Shown here piece after piece: positions 44,796 through 53,901 of a stretch of DNA of 64,000 nucleotides. The notes beneath the pieces are model-generated. The model worked only from the letters and a program-made list of their open reading frames with translations. It did no database searches and was not told the origin of the DNA. The DNA is taken from positions 124,001 to 188,000 of the forward strand of contig CAIRDP010000067.1 of NCBI GenBank assembly GCA_903877385.1. The letters are read 5' to 3'. The number at the start of each line of letters is the position of its first letter. Position 1 is the stretch's first letter. The stretch comes from an uncultured Bacteroidales bacterium. GTDB lineage: Bacteria; Bacteroidota; Bacteroidia; Bacteroidales; FEN-979. Both the position numbers and the translations under genes were made by a program.

Positions 44796-45092
44796 ATGGC
44801 AAGTCTTACAATTAACATCTATGCATTAGGTTCGGTTTTCAGGTTTTCGGTACCTCTTAATAATGTCAACCTGGTAACCTACCATCCAAGCGACATTATT
44901 CAGATCATTTACCAGGGAAACAATAAACCTTCTACCGGCGGAACCATATGGAAGATGGGCAGATGCGTAACCGGAAATGGCGGCGTTCAGTTGCCTGATA
45001 ACACCTGGCTTAATGAATCTCAGCCCCTGGCAGGTGGCACAAACCTGGTCGTTGATACTCAGAATCTGGCTCTTGTTGAGTTTAAACTGTAG
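44796..45092 (+). CDS. Orphan 98-residue hypothetical protein
   Basis: No family recognised. No signal peptide, one cysteine, and a beta-strand-rich composition with many Asn, Gly and Pro (TINIYALGSVFRFSV, NKPSTGGTIWK, LPDNTWLNESQPLAGG). Reasons to think it is real: a clean ATG preceded by an AT-rich 127 bp region with no other use, ordinary codon use, and no better frame on the opposite strand. It is a single gene between a minus-strand sensor kinase and a convergent esterase gene. Confidence 0.6.
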   Translation: MASLTINIYALGSVFRFSVPLNNVNLVTYHPSDIIQIIYQGNNKPSTGGTIWKMGRCVTGNGGVQLPDNTWLNESQPLAGGTNLVVDTQNLALVEFKL

Positions 45093-45148
45093 GAATTCGA
45101 ACAGAATTTCTTTCAATGTTTAAAATTTCCAGCTAAAGGTTCGGATTT

Positions 45149-47296
45149 TCACCTGCACTCAACCTCATCAACAAAAAGCCAGCATTTTTGCCCTGCGGCA
45201 AAATGCCAGGGAGGGTTTGTGTTCTGATTCTTTGCAATAATCTTTACATATCTTGCCTTGCGGCTGATGTTACCGGCTGTTACAGATATTATTGAGGCCA
45301 TTGCATGGACCGACGAGGAATCGGGGGGCCGGGGTTTGAAATTGCCGGCTTTGTCGAACTTGGTTCCGTTAAGGCTTGTATAGATCTCAACCAACACAGG
45401 GGGGAATATAAATGAAGCCGTATTTACAAGGAAATTGAGCTTTACCGAATTTATCAGTTTTTCCTGCCCCAGGTCGATCACAGCCTGGAGGTCTGCCGAT
45501 TGAAATCCCAGCCAGCGCCCGTCGCGGAAGTTTTCACTGCCATTGATCCCATCGGTGAGCGTGTATTCATTCCCCCTGTATTTATCGGAAGGCTGATCAA
45601 CGAAAGCGACTTTACATCCCAGCGCTTCATGTTTAACAAGGTTTACCGAGGCTGTGGATTGTGCAGGAACATCATGAAGCATGGCCATTGCGTTCAGATG
45701 GCATGCGGCATCAATTTTCAAAGTGTCGGTATAAACGGCTGAGGTAAGCCCTGGCAGGCTCCCGTTGGTAGTATAATGAATTGCAGCAGTAGGGTCGGAA
45801 CAGTTCAACCTGACTTTCCAGTTTTTTAAAACCGGATTGAAGGCTGCCGAAACATTAACCTCCCTGTAGTTTATCCTGAGGCTGTCGGTTCTGAAAGAGC
45901 CGGCCGGCAAACCCCAGTTGTCAAAAACCGAAGCAGTATCAGTGTTTCTGAATGCATACCTTATGTATTCAGGATCGGGCACCTCCTTGTTGCTCAGCAT
46001 CACGGAGTTGCCCATGATCACTGCGTGGGCCGGTTTGAAAATCAGATCCCTGCCTGCAATCCTGAACCCGGTAAGATGATCGTTGTTCCCGTACAGGATC
46101 TCACTGTTCTTAAAATACACCTGGATCCCGTCGCCCTCTTTTCTTGAAAACCAGTACGCAGGACTTAAAATGGATTTGTCGGAGGACAGGGTATATGTTT
46201 TGGCCAGGGCCATTGAAGCCAGGCGGCGGCCCACTTCCTGCTTTTTCTTCGGATGGATGTCGCTGAGGTTCCCGATATCAAGCGTTACAGCCATTCCCGT
46301 ATTTTCCAGCTTAAGAGCTTTTTCCTGGGCTTCCCTCAGATAACCGCTTGCTTCATCGTAATCATGATAATCGAAAGGTGCGATCTGCACAAAATAAAAA
46401 GGCAGCTCATACTGCCCCCAGTATTTGCGCCAGGACTTTATCATGGTTGTAAAAAGAGAAGCATACAGGTCACAGTCGTAACGGTTCGATTCTCCCTGGT
46501 ACCAGATGAATCCCCTTATGCTGTAATTGCGAAGCGGATAAATCATTCCGTTGAATAAAACCGAAGGGGCAGAGGCTTCCCATTCGGGATTATTCGGGTG
46601 GTTAAGGTAAAACGGCAGGCCGGGAGTATACCTTAGCCATTCATCAGGGGTCCAGGCTTCGGCAGGGGTCCCGCCCCAGCTTGAAACGATGAGCCCCACG
46701 GGGACTTTGAATTTCCTGTAAATCTCCAGGCCGAAATAAAAAGCGGTTGAGCTGAAGTCCAGCACCGAGGAAGAGTCGGCGATCTTCCATTCAGTCTGGC
46801 AGGAATCGGAAGGTTTAAGTGAGACCTGCTTGCCGATGGTGCAAAGCCTCATCTTATATAAATTGGCCGTGTCGAAACTCTTTTTAAGTTCAGGAAAATA
46901 TTTCCATCCTCCCAGATTCTTAAAGGTAAACTCCATATTGGACTGGCCGCTGCAGATCCAGACCTCTCCAACCATGACATCTTTAAGTTCCAGCTTGTTT
47001 TTCCCGGTAAAACTTATGGAATAGGGTCCGCCCGGCCCGCCCGAAAAAAACTTAAGCTTCCATTGACCTGCCTTGTCGGCCTGAACCGAATAGGATTTCT
47101 TATCCCAGCTGGTAACAATCGAGATCCCCTCCCCGGGATCGGCCCGCCCCCAAAGATTTACCCAGCTGAATTGCTGCAATACCAAATGATTTGAAAAAAC
47201 CGAAGGTAGGATGACCGCCCCGCTCAATGTTTTCAGCAAAAGAATAAAAAGTAATGAACAAAGCAGTCTTTTGATCCACATGATGTTAGTTTCCAA
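45149..47296 (-). CDS. Sialate O-acetylesterase with discoidin-like C-terminus
   Basis: 715 residues (ATG at 47296; 47281 is an alternative closer to the signal peptide). Signal peptide, then the SIAE/SGNH esterase with nucleophile S116 in CSGQSNME, an insert with the SSWGGTPAEAW block, and the DIHP catalytic Asp-His (DIGNLSDIHPKKK). A chitobiase-C-like domain follows (NGSLPGLTSAVYTDTL) and an F5/8C domain ends the protein. Such enzymes deacetylate sialic acids or other acetylated glycans, here possibly acting with the divergent fucosidase. Confidence 0.9.
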   Translation of the reverse strand: METNIMWIKRLLCSLLFILLLKTLSGAVILPSVFSNHLVLQQFSWVNLWGRADPGEGISIVTSWDKKSYSVQADKAGQWKLKFFSGGPGGPYSISFTGKNKLELKDVMVGEVWICSGQSNMEFTFKNLGGWKYFPELKKSFDTANLYKMRLCTIGKQVSLKPSDSCQTEWKIADSSSVLDFSSTAFYFGLEIYRKFKVPVGLIVSSWGGTPAEAWTPDEWLRYTPGLPFYLNHPNNPEWEASAPSVLFNGMIYPLRNYSIRGFIWYQGESNRYDCDLYASLFTTMIKSWRKYWGQYELPFYFVQIAPFDYHDYDEASGYLREAQEKALKLENTGMAVTLDIGNLSDIHPKKKQEVGRRLASMALAKTYTLSSDKSILSPAYWFSRKEGDGIQVYFKNSEILYGNNDHLTGFRIAGRDLIFKPAHAVIMGNSVMLSNKEVPDPEYIRYAFRNTDTASVFDNWGLPAGSFRTDSLRINYREVNVSAAFNPVLKNWKVRLNCSDPTAAIHYTTNGSLPGLTSAVYTDTLKIDAACHLNAMAMLHDVPAQSTASVNLVKHEALGCKVAFVDQPSDKYRGNEYTLTDGINGSENFRDGRWLGFQSADLQAVIDLGQEKLINSVKLNFLVNTASFIFPPVLVEIYTSLNGTKFDKAGNFKPRPPDSSSVHAMASIISVTAGNISRKARYVKIIAKNQNTNPPWHFAAGQKCWLFVDEVECR

Positions 47297-47345
47297 TGGT
47301 CAGATTTTATAATTTTATCGCCTCGATTATATTGAATTCAACAAA

Positions 47346-47353
47346 CAAATATA
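47346..47353 (-). promoter_or_regulatory. Promoter -7 element of the sialate O-acetylesterase gene
   Basis: Minus-strand TATATTTG, exact TAnnTTTG, 49 bp before the esterase start. It lies only 4 bp upstream of the divergent fucosidase start codon, so the two transcripts share one compact 60 bp control region. Confidence 0.42.
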
Positions 47354-47356
47354 ACA

Positions 47357-49402
47357 ATGAAAAGATCATTAATTCTGATTCTCCTGTCTTTTTGTTTTCT
47401 CGTGAAACTTGCCGCCCAGAAAGAAACTTTGGGGGGGCACGATGAACGCATGCAATGGTGGCGCGATGCCCGCTTTGGAATGTTTATTCACTGGGGACTT
47501 TATGCTGTGCCTGCCGGTACCTGGAACGGCCAGACGGATTATGGCGAATGGATCAGGACCTCGGCCCGGATACCCCTGGATACCTATGATCAGTTCGTTT
47601 CGCGGTTCAACCCTGTGAATTTTAATGCCGATGAATGGGTGAAAGCTGCCAGGGATGCCGGAATGAAATACATCGTTATCACTTCCAAGCATCATGACGG
47701 CTTTTGCATGTTCGACACAAAGCAAACTGATTTCTGCATCATGAAAACGCCTTTTCACAGGGATCCTTTAAAGGAACTTGCCGATGCCTGCAGGAAATAC
47801 GGTCTGAAATTCTGCTTATACTACTCAATTATGGACTGGCACCATCCCGATTACCTGCCCCGCAGGGAATGGGAAAAAGACAGGGCCATTGACGATGCCG
47901 AGTATGATAAATATGTTGCCTATATGAAAGCCGAACTCAAAGAACTGCTTACAAGGTACGGGGAGATCGGTGTCCTTTGGTTTGACGGTGAGTGGGAGCC
48001 GACATGGAACCAGGCCCGGGGCCTTGATCTTTATAATTACGTGAGAAGCCTTCAGCCCTCAATTATAATCAACAACAGGGTAGGGGCAGGAAGGCTCGAT
48101 ATGGAAGGCCTCACCAAAAAAGGGATGTTTGGGGGTGATTTCGGTACTCCCGAGCAGCAGATCCCCGCTACCGGCCTCCCGGGAACGGATTGGGAAACCT
48201 GCATGACCATGAACGACCACTGGGGTTATAACAGCCAGGACAAAAATTTTAAAAGTCTGAAAGAGATTATCAGGATGCTCAGCGACATAGCTTCAAAAGG
48301 CGGTAATTACCTTTTGAATGTGGGACCCACAGCCGAAGGCATATTCCCGAAGGAAAGCACCGAAAGGCTGAGGGGTATAGGCAGGTGGATGGAACTTAAT
48401 TCCGAGGCTGTTTACGGCACCAAGGCCAGCCCCATCAGTTCGACACCCTGGGGCCGGTGTACTATGAAAACCACGAAAAACGGGTTCAGGCTTTACCTGC
48501 ATGTGTTTGACTGGCCGGCAAACGGTAAACTGACAATCGACGGCTGCCTTAACAAAGTCAGCAAGGCTTTCGTGTTGTCCGATATAAAGCACCCATCGCT
48601 CAACACAACAAGAAAGAATGACGCAATCTCCATTGCACTTCCCAAAACCGCGCCCGACACGGTCAATTCAGTCATTGTGCTTGAATTTAAAGGGGAACCT
48701 GATTTTACGGATCCCCCCGAGATCCTCTCCGATTTCTCAAGCCTGGTTGATTCGGTGACCGTGACCCTGGCTTCATCCCGACCGAATGTCGAGATAAGGT
48801 TCCAGGTCAGCGATTCCATAAAGCCCGTCGATAGCGGAATTATTTACAAGGGACCGCTTAACATCTACCGTGAATGTACTGTGAATGCAAGGTGTTTCAG
48901 GGACGGCAAACCTGTGAGCGGAACCAGCAGCAGGCACTATGCCGCGAAAATTCCCTTTTTTGCAAGAGCTGTTTCTGGTCTCAAGCCCGGGCTTTCATAC
49001 CGTTATTTTGAAGGAGAATGGGATAAGATGCCGAACTTTAAAAAATTGCAGCAATGGTATTTCGGGGTAGTGGATACCATCACCCTGGCCCCGAAAAAGC
49101 GCAACGAGAACTTCGCAATGTATTTTTTCGGTTACATCAAAGTCCCCAAACGGGAATTGTACAAGTTCACTCTTGCTTCCGACGACGGAAGCAAGCTGTT
49201 TTTGGATGATATGCAGGTTATTGATAACGACGGATTGCATTCCTTGCAGGAAAAAAGCTTTGAAAGGGGCCTCAACGAGGGATATCACCCGATCAGGGTG
49301 GAATACCTGCAGAGGACAGGCAGCGCTGAGCTGCAGTTGTATATCGAGAGCCCCGGGATGCCAAAAACCCTGGTGAACAAACAAATGCTGTTCCATGAGT
49401 AA
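47357..49402 (+). CDS. GH29 alpha-L-fucosidase with PA14-type C-terminal domain
   Basis: 681 residues. Signal peptide (1-20), GH29 barrel with MFIHWGLYAVPAG, HHDGFCMFD and the nucleophile D210 in VLWFDGEWE, a C-terminal beta-sandwich (to about 440), a short chitobiase-C-like strand set (about 445-525) and a PA14-like carbohydrate-binding domain (about 525-675; KFTLASDDGSKLFLDD). Removes fucose from periplasmic or surface glycans. It overlaps the following mannosidase gene by 8 bp, indicating co-translation. Confidence 0.93.
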   Translation: MKRSLILILLSFCFLVKLAAQKETLGGHDERMQWWRDARFGMFIHWGLYAVPAGTWNGQTDYGEWIRTSARIPLDTYDQFVSRFNPVNFNADEWVKAARDAGMKYIVITSKHHDGFCMFDTKQTDFCIMKTPFHRDPLKELADACRKYGLKFCLYYSIMDWHHPDYLPRREWEKDRAIDDAEYDKYVAYMKAELKELLTRYGEIGVLWFDGEWEPTWNQARGLDLYNYVRSLQPSIIINNRVGAGRLDMEGLTKKGMFGGDFGTPEQQIPATGLPGTDWETCMTMNDHWGYNSQDKNFKSLKEIIRMLSDIASKGGNYLLNVGPTAEGIFPKESTERLRGIGRWMELNSEAVYGTKASPISSTPWGRCTMKTTKNGFRLYLHVFDWPANGKLTIDGCLNKVSKAFVLSDIKHPSLNTTRKNDAISIALPKTAPDTVNSVIVLEFKGEPDFTDPPEILSDFSSLVDSVTVTLASSRPNVEIRFQVSDSIKPVDSGIIYKGPLNIYRECTVNARCFRDGKPVSGTSSRHYAAKIPFFARAVSGLKPGLSYRYFEGEWDKMPNFKKLQQWYFGVVDTITLAPKKRNENFAMYFFGYIKVPKRELYKFTLASDDGSKLFLDDMQVIDNDGLHSLQEKSFERGLNEGYHPIRVEYLQRTGSAELQLYIESPGMPKTLVNKQMLFHE

Positions 49403-52400
49403 GACATCCTTGTACCTCATACAGGCCCTGCTCCTGGCTTCACAAGGCCTGTTTGCTGCAAAACAAACAAGCCCGGGCCCTCCTGCCTTGTTTATGGGCT
49501 GGGAACACTCTCTAAGGGGAGGCGGTTTCGGGTATCATTCCCCCGACCCGGAGGTGAGGACTTCACTGCTACTGCGCTCCCAGGATTCGACCCGTTATAT
49601 TGAATGGGAAACCGAGAAAGTCCCTCCGGTCCTTTCTTCCGATGAGGTCCAGTTCGTGTGGATATTCGGAATAGATGCTAATCCCGACTCCCATTCTTAC
49701 AAGTTGTTCCTTAACGGCAGGTACTGCCTTGAGTTTTCCAACCCTGTAGTTTCGGAAAAAAAAACCTGGACGGTCAATGGAGCGGGAGGTGTTTCCCTCA
49801 CATTCAGAACCACCATGCTTGATAAATATGATGATCCCATGGGCTATGCCTTTCTTACAATGCCATCGGCATTGATAAAAAAAGGAGAAAGGCAAAACCT
49901 CAGGCTTGTCGGGGAATCGGCTGGCAGTTCAAGCTGGTACATGACTTTCGAAGCCGGTGTTGCAGAAAAAATATCGCTGTTTCAGCAGGAGGCTGTCATC
50001 CGCGGAGCCCAGAAAATAAATTACTTTTCTGTTATTGCCGGTTTTGTACATCTTGGCGACCCCCTAAAAACCACCATTGAACAGTCCGACGGAATGACCA
50101 CCTCCTTCACGGTCCAGCCGGGGTATTCTGCCGTGAGGCTGCTGTTCCCGGTGACCAAAGCGCCGGGCAGGGAGCTCGTGAAAATAAAGATGGAAGGTTC
50201 GGCCACCGTGGAAAAAGAGGTCAGCTGTTCTCCGGTGAGGCCGTGGAAGATCTATTTTGTTGAACATGCCCATACCGATATAGGGTATACCAGGCCGCAA
50301 ACGGAGATTCTACCCGAGCACCTCCGGTATATCGACTATGCGCTGGATTACTGCGACCAGACTGATTCACTGCCCGATGCGGCCAGGTTCAGGTGGACCT
50401 GCGAGACCTCCTGGGCGTTGAACGAATACATCAAAACTAGGCCTGCAGCCCAGCTTGAGAGGCTGAAGCGCAGGGCGGCCGAAGGCAGGATAGAACTTAC
50501 AGGGCTTTACCTGAACTCATCAGACCTTGGGGATGAGCCTACCATTGCCGCTTCCCTTCAGCCCGTGAATTTATTCCGCAGCATGGGTTTCAAAGTAAGA
50601 ACTGCCATGCAGGATGATATTAATGGTGTGCCCTGGTGCCTTGCCGATTACCTGAGCGGGGCAGGGATCTCCTACCTGAATATGGGGCAGAACACCGACA
50701 GGGCCCGGAAGCCTTTCGACAGGCCCACTACCTTCTGGTGGGAAAGTCCCTCGGGCAAAAGGATCATGGTGAACCGCCCCGAGCATTACATGTGGGGCAA
50801 TACCCTGGGCATCATCAGCAGCACCGAAGCCCTGGAGAAGAACCTGTTCAACCACCTTGCCGACATCAGTGCGAAAGGCTACCCTTTTAATGAGTACGCC
50901 ATACAGTTCAGCGGGTATTTTACCGATAATTCACCTCCGTCGACCACAGCCTGCAATATCGTTAAAGAATGGAACGAGACCTACGTATGGCCGGAACTCA
51001 GGCTGGCGACCATTTCGGAATTCCTGGAACAGGTCAAAGCCAAACATGCTTTGGAACTGCCTGTGATCCACGGGGCCTGGCCCGACTGGTGGATTGACGG
51101 CTTCGGTTCATCGGCCCTCACGACCTCCTATACCCGCCTGGCCCATCCCGACTTTATTGCCAATAACGGCTTGATGTCCATGGCAGCGATCATGGGCGCA
51201 GAGCTCAGCCCTCACCTGGCTGAACTGCAGCAGCAGATATCGGAAGACCTGGCCTTTTACGACGAACATACCTTTGGCGCAGCCGAAAGCATCAGCGACC
51301 CTTTGTGCGAAAATAGCGTGGTCCAGCTTGGCGAAAAACTTTCATATACCTGGGAAGCAGTAAAGAAGAACAGGATACTCAGGGAAGAAGTCATGGGCTG
51401 TGTGCAGGATTATTTGCCCGCTTACAAGGGGGAAGCTTCGGTTGCGGTGATCAATACCCTGAACTGGAGCAGGAGCACTAATGTGAACCTTTACATTGAC
51501 CACCAGGTGCTCCCCAACGACAGGCAGTTTAAAATTCTTGATGCCATGAATAGAGAAGTCAAGACCCAGGCCTGGAGCGACAGGCCCGAAGGCAGTTACT
51601 GGACCCTTTATGCCGATGAGGTGCCCCCTATGGGATACAGTTCTTACCGTATCGTGGCCTCGGTCGAACCGTTGAAACGCCCGGGTACCGTGAAGTTTAA
51701 CGGCAGCCTTGAAAACCAGTGGTATTCCCTTAAGATTGATCCGGCAACGGGTAAGATAAACTCTCTTTTCGACAAGGATGCACATCGTGATCTTGTTGAC
51801 AGATCGGCTAAATACGGCTTCGGGGAGTTTATATACGAAACTCTTGGAACTAACCGGGAACAGATATCCAACGGGCATCTCGACGAATACAAACGGGTGA
51901 GCTGGGACAGCATCAAAGTCTCGGGGGTAACCGAAGGGCCTGTATGGACCAGCCTTACACTTACAGGGCAGCTTAAGGCCTGTGCAAATGAAGGAGGAAT
52001 ACAATGCGAGCTGAGGCTGTACAAAACCGAGAAGAAGATCGAGTTCAGGTATTCCATGAAAAAACTGGCTGTTACCAATCCCGAAGGAGTTTATATCTCC
52101 TTCCCTTTCAATATGAAGAAAGAAAACAAGGTATACTTCGAAGTCGCCGGGGCCACGGTGGAAGCGGGAAAAGACCAGATCAACGGATCGGCCACCGACT
52201 GGCAGGGGATACAGAATTATGTCTCACTTACCGACGACAGCTGCCATATAGTTTTTGTTTCGCCTGAGATCCCGGTGGTTGAGCTTGGGGATATCAACCT
52301 CGGTAAATTTTCGGCCGTCGTGAGCAAACCGGCCCCCGTGGTGTATTCCTGGGTCCTTAACAATTACTGGACCACGAATTTCCTCGCGAGCCAGGAAGGG

Positions 52401-52829
52401 GAACTGAAATGGACTTACCTGCTAACCTCAGGACCCACAGCAGGCTCAAACGATGAAGCCGCCCGTTTTGCATGGAGTAACAGGATCCCCTTGCTGAGCC
52501 GGGTCCTGCCCGCCCGGGAAAAAGAAAACAACAAAGCGGCCCGTATGGCGTTTATGGATGAGATCCCCCGGAACCTGCTTCTTGTAAACGCTTTACCTGC
52601 CGACGACCACAAGGGAGTGGTATATCAGTTGCGCGAAACATCAGGCCATGCCTGTACTTTCAACCCCCTGGCCCTGCTGAAACTCCAGGGCACCGGCACA
52701 GCAGCCCGCATGCTTAAAAAGGCGACCCAGCTGAACGTTTTGGGCGAAGAGATCAAACCGGTTAGCGAAGACTTCAGCATCGCTGCCTTTGAAACAGTAT
52801 TTATTAAACTGGCATGGAATGAACAATAA
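49395..52829 (+). CDS. GH38-type alpha-mannosidase-like glycosidase
   Basis: 1144 residues with a signal peptide (1-22). An N-terminal beta domain (about 30-275) precedes the GH38 catalytic barrel, recognised by the zinc-site HAHTDIGYT (H291, H293, D295) and the MQDDINGVPW segment where D407 or D408 would be the nucleophile. C-terminal beta-sandwich domains follow. The sequence is the divergent DUF5054-like branch, so strict alpha-mannosidase specificity is likely but not certain. It starts inside the fucosidase stop and its own stop overlaps carA by 11 bp. Confidence 0.85.
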   Translation: MSKTSLYLIQALLLASQGLFAAKQTSPGPPALFMGWEHSLRGGGFGYHSPDPEVRTSLLLRSQDSTRYIEWETEKVPPVLSSDEVQFVWIFGIDANPDSHSYKLFLNGRYCLEFSNPVVSEKKTWTVNGAGGVSLTFRTTMLDKYDDPMGYAFLTMPSALIKKGERQNLRLVGESAGSSSWYMTFEAGVAEKISLFQQEAVIRGAQKINYFSVIAGFVHLGDPLKTTIEQSDGMTTSFTVQPGYSAVRLLFPVTKAPGRELVKIKMEGSATVEKEVSCSPVRPWKIYFVEHAHTDIGYTRPQTEILPEHLRYIDYALDYCDQTDSLPDAARFRWTCETSWALNEYIKTRPAAQLERLKRRAAEGRIELTGLYLNSSDLGDEPTIAASLQPVNLFRSMGFKVRTAMQDDINGVPWCLADYLSGAGISYLNMGQNTDRARKPFDRPTTFWWESPSGKRIMVNRPEHYMWGNTLGIISSTEALEKNLFNHLADISAKGYPFNEYAIQFSGYFTDNSPPSTTACNIVKEWNETYVWPELRLATISEFLEQVKAKHALELPVIHGAWPDWWIDGFGSSALTTSYTRLAHPDFIANNGLMSMAAIMGAELSPHLAELQQQISEDLAFYDEHTFGAAESISDPLCENSVVQLGEKLSYTWEAVKKNRILREEVMGCVQDYLPAYKGEASVAVINTLNWSRSTNVNLYIDHQVLPNDRQFKILDAMNREVKTQAWSDRPEGSYWTLYADEVPPMGYSSYRIVASVEPLKRPGTVKFNGSLENQWYSLKIDPATGKINSLFDKDAHRDLVDRSAKYGFGEFIYETLGTNREQISNGHLDEYKRVSWDSIKVSGVTEGPVWTSLTLTGQLKACANEGGIQCELRLYKTEKKIEFRYSMKKLAVTNPEGVYISFPFNMKKENKVYFEVAGATVEAGKDQINGSATDWQGIQNYVSLTDDSCHIVFVSPEIPVVELGDINLGKFSAVVSKPAPVVYSWVLNNYWTTNFLASQEGELKWTYLLTSGPTAGSNDEAARFAWSNRIPLLSRVLPAREKENNKAARMAFMDEIPRNLLLVNALPADDHKGVVYQLRETSGHACTFNPLALLKLQGTGTAARMLKKATQLNVLGEEIKPVSEDFSIAAFETVFIKLAWNEQ

Positions 52830-53901
52830 AAATTACCTGATCCTGGACGACGGTACCAGGCTTGAAGGGAAGCAATTCGGCGCCGACCGCTCCGTCGCAG
52901 GGGAAGTGGTGTTCAACACCGCCATGACCGGCTACCCCGAAAGCCTCACCGATCCGTCGTACAAGGGCCAGATCCTGGTCCTTACCTTCCCGCTGATAGG
53001 GAATTACGGTGTGCCCCGCGACAGGTTCGAAAATGGAATCTCAAGGTTCTTTGAATCTGACCATGTACACATCACAGGCCTTGTAATCTCAGATTATTCG
53101 GTTGACTACAGCCACTGGAATGCCATGAAAAGCCTTTCTGACTGGCTGCGCGAATACGATATCCCGGGACTTTACGGCATCGATACCCGAGCACTCACAA
53201 AGCACCTCCGCGAAAAAGGGACCATGCTGGGCATGCTGGTCTCGCCTGCCGAAGGCGACATCGGCTTTTATGATCCGAACCTTGACAACCTGGTATCCAT
53301 GGTGAGCATTCCAAAACCTTTAATTTACAAGGGGAGCGATCAAACAGTCATTCTTGTCGACTGCGGTGTTAAGAACAATATTCTGCGCTGCCTGATCGAC
53401 CTCGGGCTCACCGTAAAAAGGGTTCCCTGGGATTATGATTTCACAAAGGAGGATTACGGCGGATTGGTACTGTCGAACGGCCCGGGCGATCCCCAAATGT
53501 GCGAGGCAACCATCAGCCATGTTGCAAAAGCACTTCAAAGGGACACTCCGGTATTCGGCATCTGCCTCGGGAACCAGCTGCTGTCGATTGCCGGGGGCGC
53601 AAAAACCTATAAGCTTAAGTACGGGCACCGCGGTTACAACCAGCCGGTGCTTCAGAACGGAACCGACCGTGCTTTCATTACCAGCCAGAACCATGGCTTT
53701 GCCGTGGACAACCTGAGCCTGGGACCCGATTGGGAACCTTATTTCATAAACCTGAACGACAATACCAACGAAGGGATAAAGCATAAAACAAAACCCTTCT
53801 TTTCAACCCAGTTTCACCCCGAAGCCTCGGGAGGCCCCAACGATACAAGGTTCCTGTTTGAAGAATTTTACAGACTGATGCAGAAAGGCGCTTCGAAATG
53901 A
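52819..53901 (+). CDS. carA: Carbamoyl-phosphate synthase small subunit
   Basis: 360 residues from the ATG at 52819; a longer frame from 52789 lies wholly in the mannosidase gene. Glutamine amidotransferase feeding ammonia to CarB for pyrimidine and arginine synthesis. N-terminal domain with the TAMTGYPES motif, and the class I GATase domain with the nucleophile cysteine in GICLGNQL and the His/Glu pair in FHPEASGG. Its first codons overlap the mannosidase stop by 11 bp, which is unusual for a housekeeping gene. Confidence 0.96.
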   Translation: MNNKNYLILDDGTRLEGKQFGADRSVAGEVVFNTAMTGYPESLTDPSYKGQILVLTFPLIGNYGVPRDRFENGISRFFESDHVHITGLVISDYSVDYSHWNAMKSLSDWLREYDIPGLYGIDTRALTKHLREKGTMLGMLVSPAEGDIGFYDPNLDNLVSMVSIPKPLIYKGSDQTVILVDCGVKNNILRCLIDLGLTVKRVPWDYDFTKEDYGGLVLSNGPGDPQMCEATISHVAKALQRDTPVFGICLGNQLLSIAGGAKTYKLKYGHRGYNQPVLQNGTDRAFITSQNHGFAVDNLSLGPDWEPYFINLNDNTNEGIKHKTKPFFSTQFHPEASGGPNDTRFLFEEFYRLMQKGASK

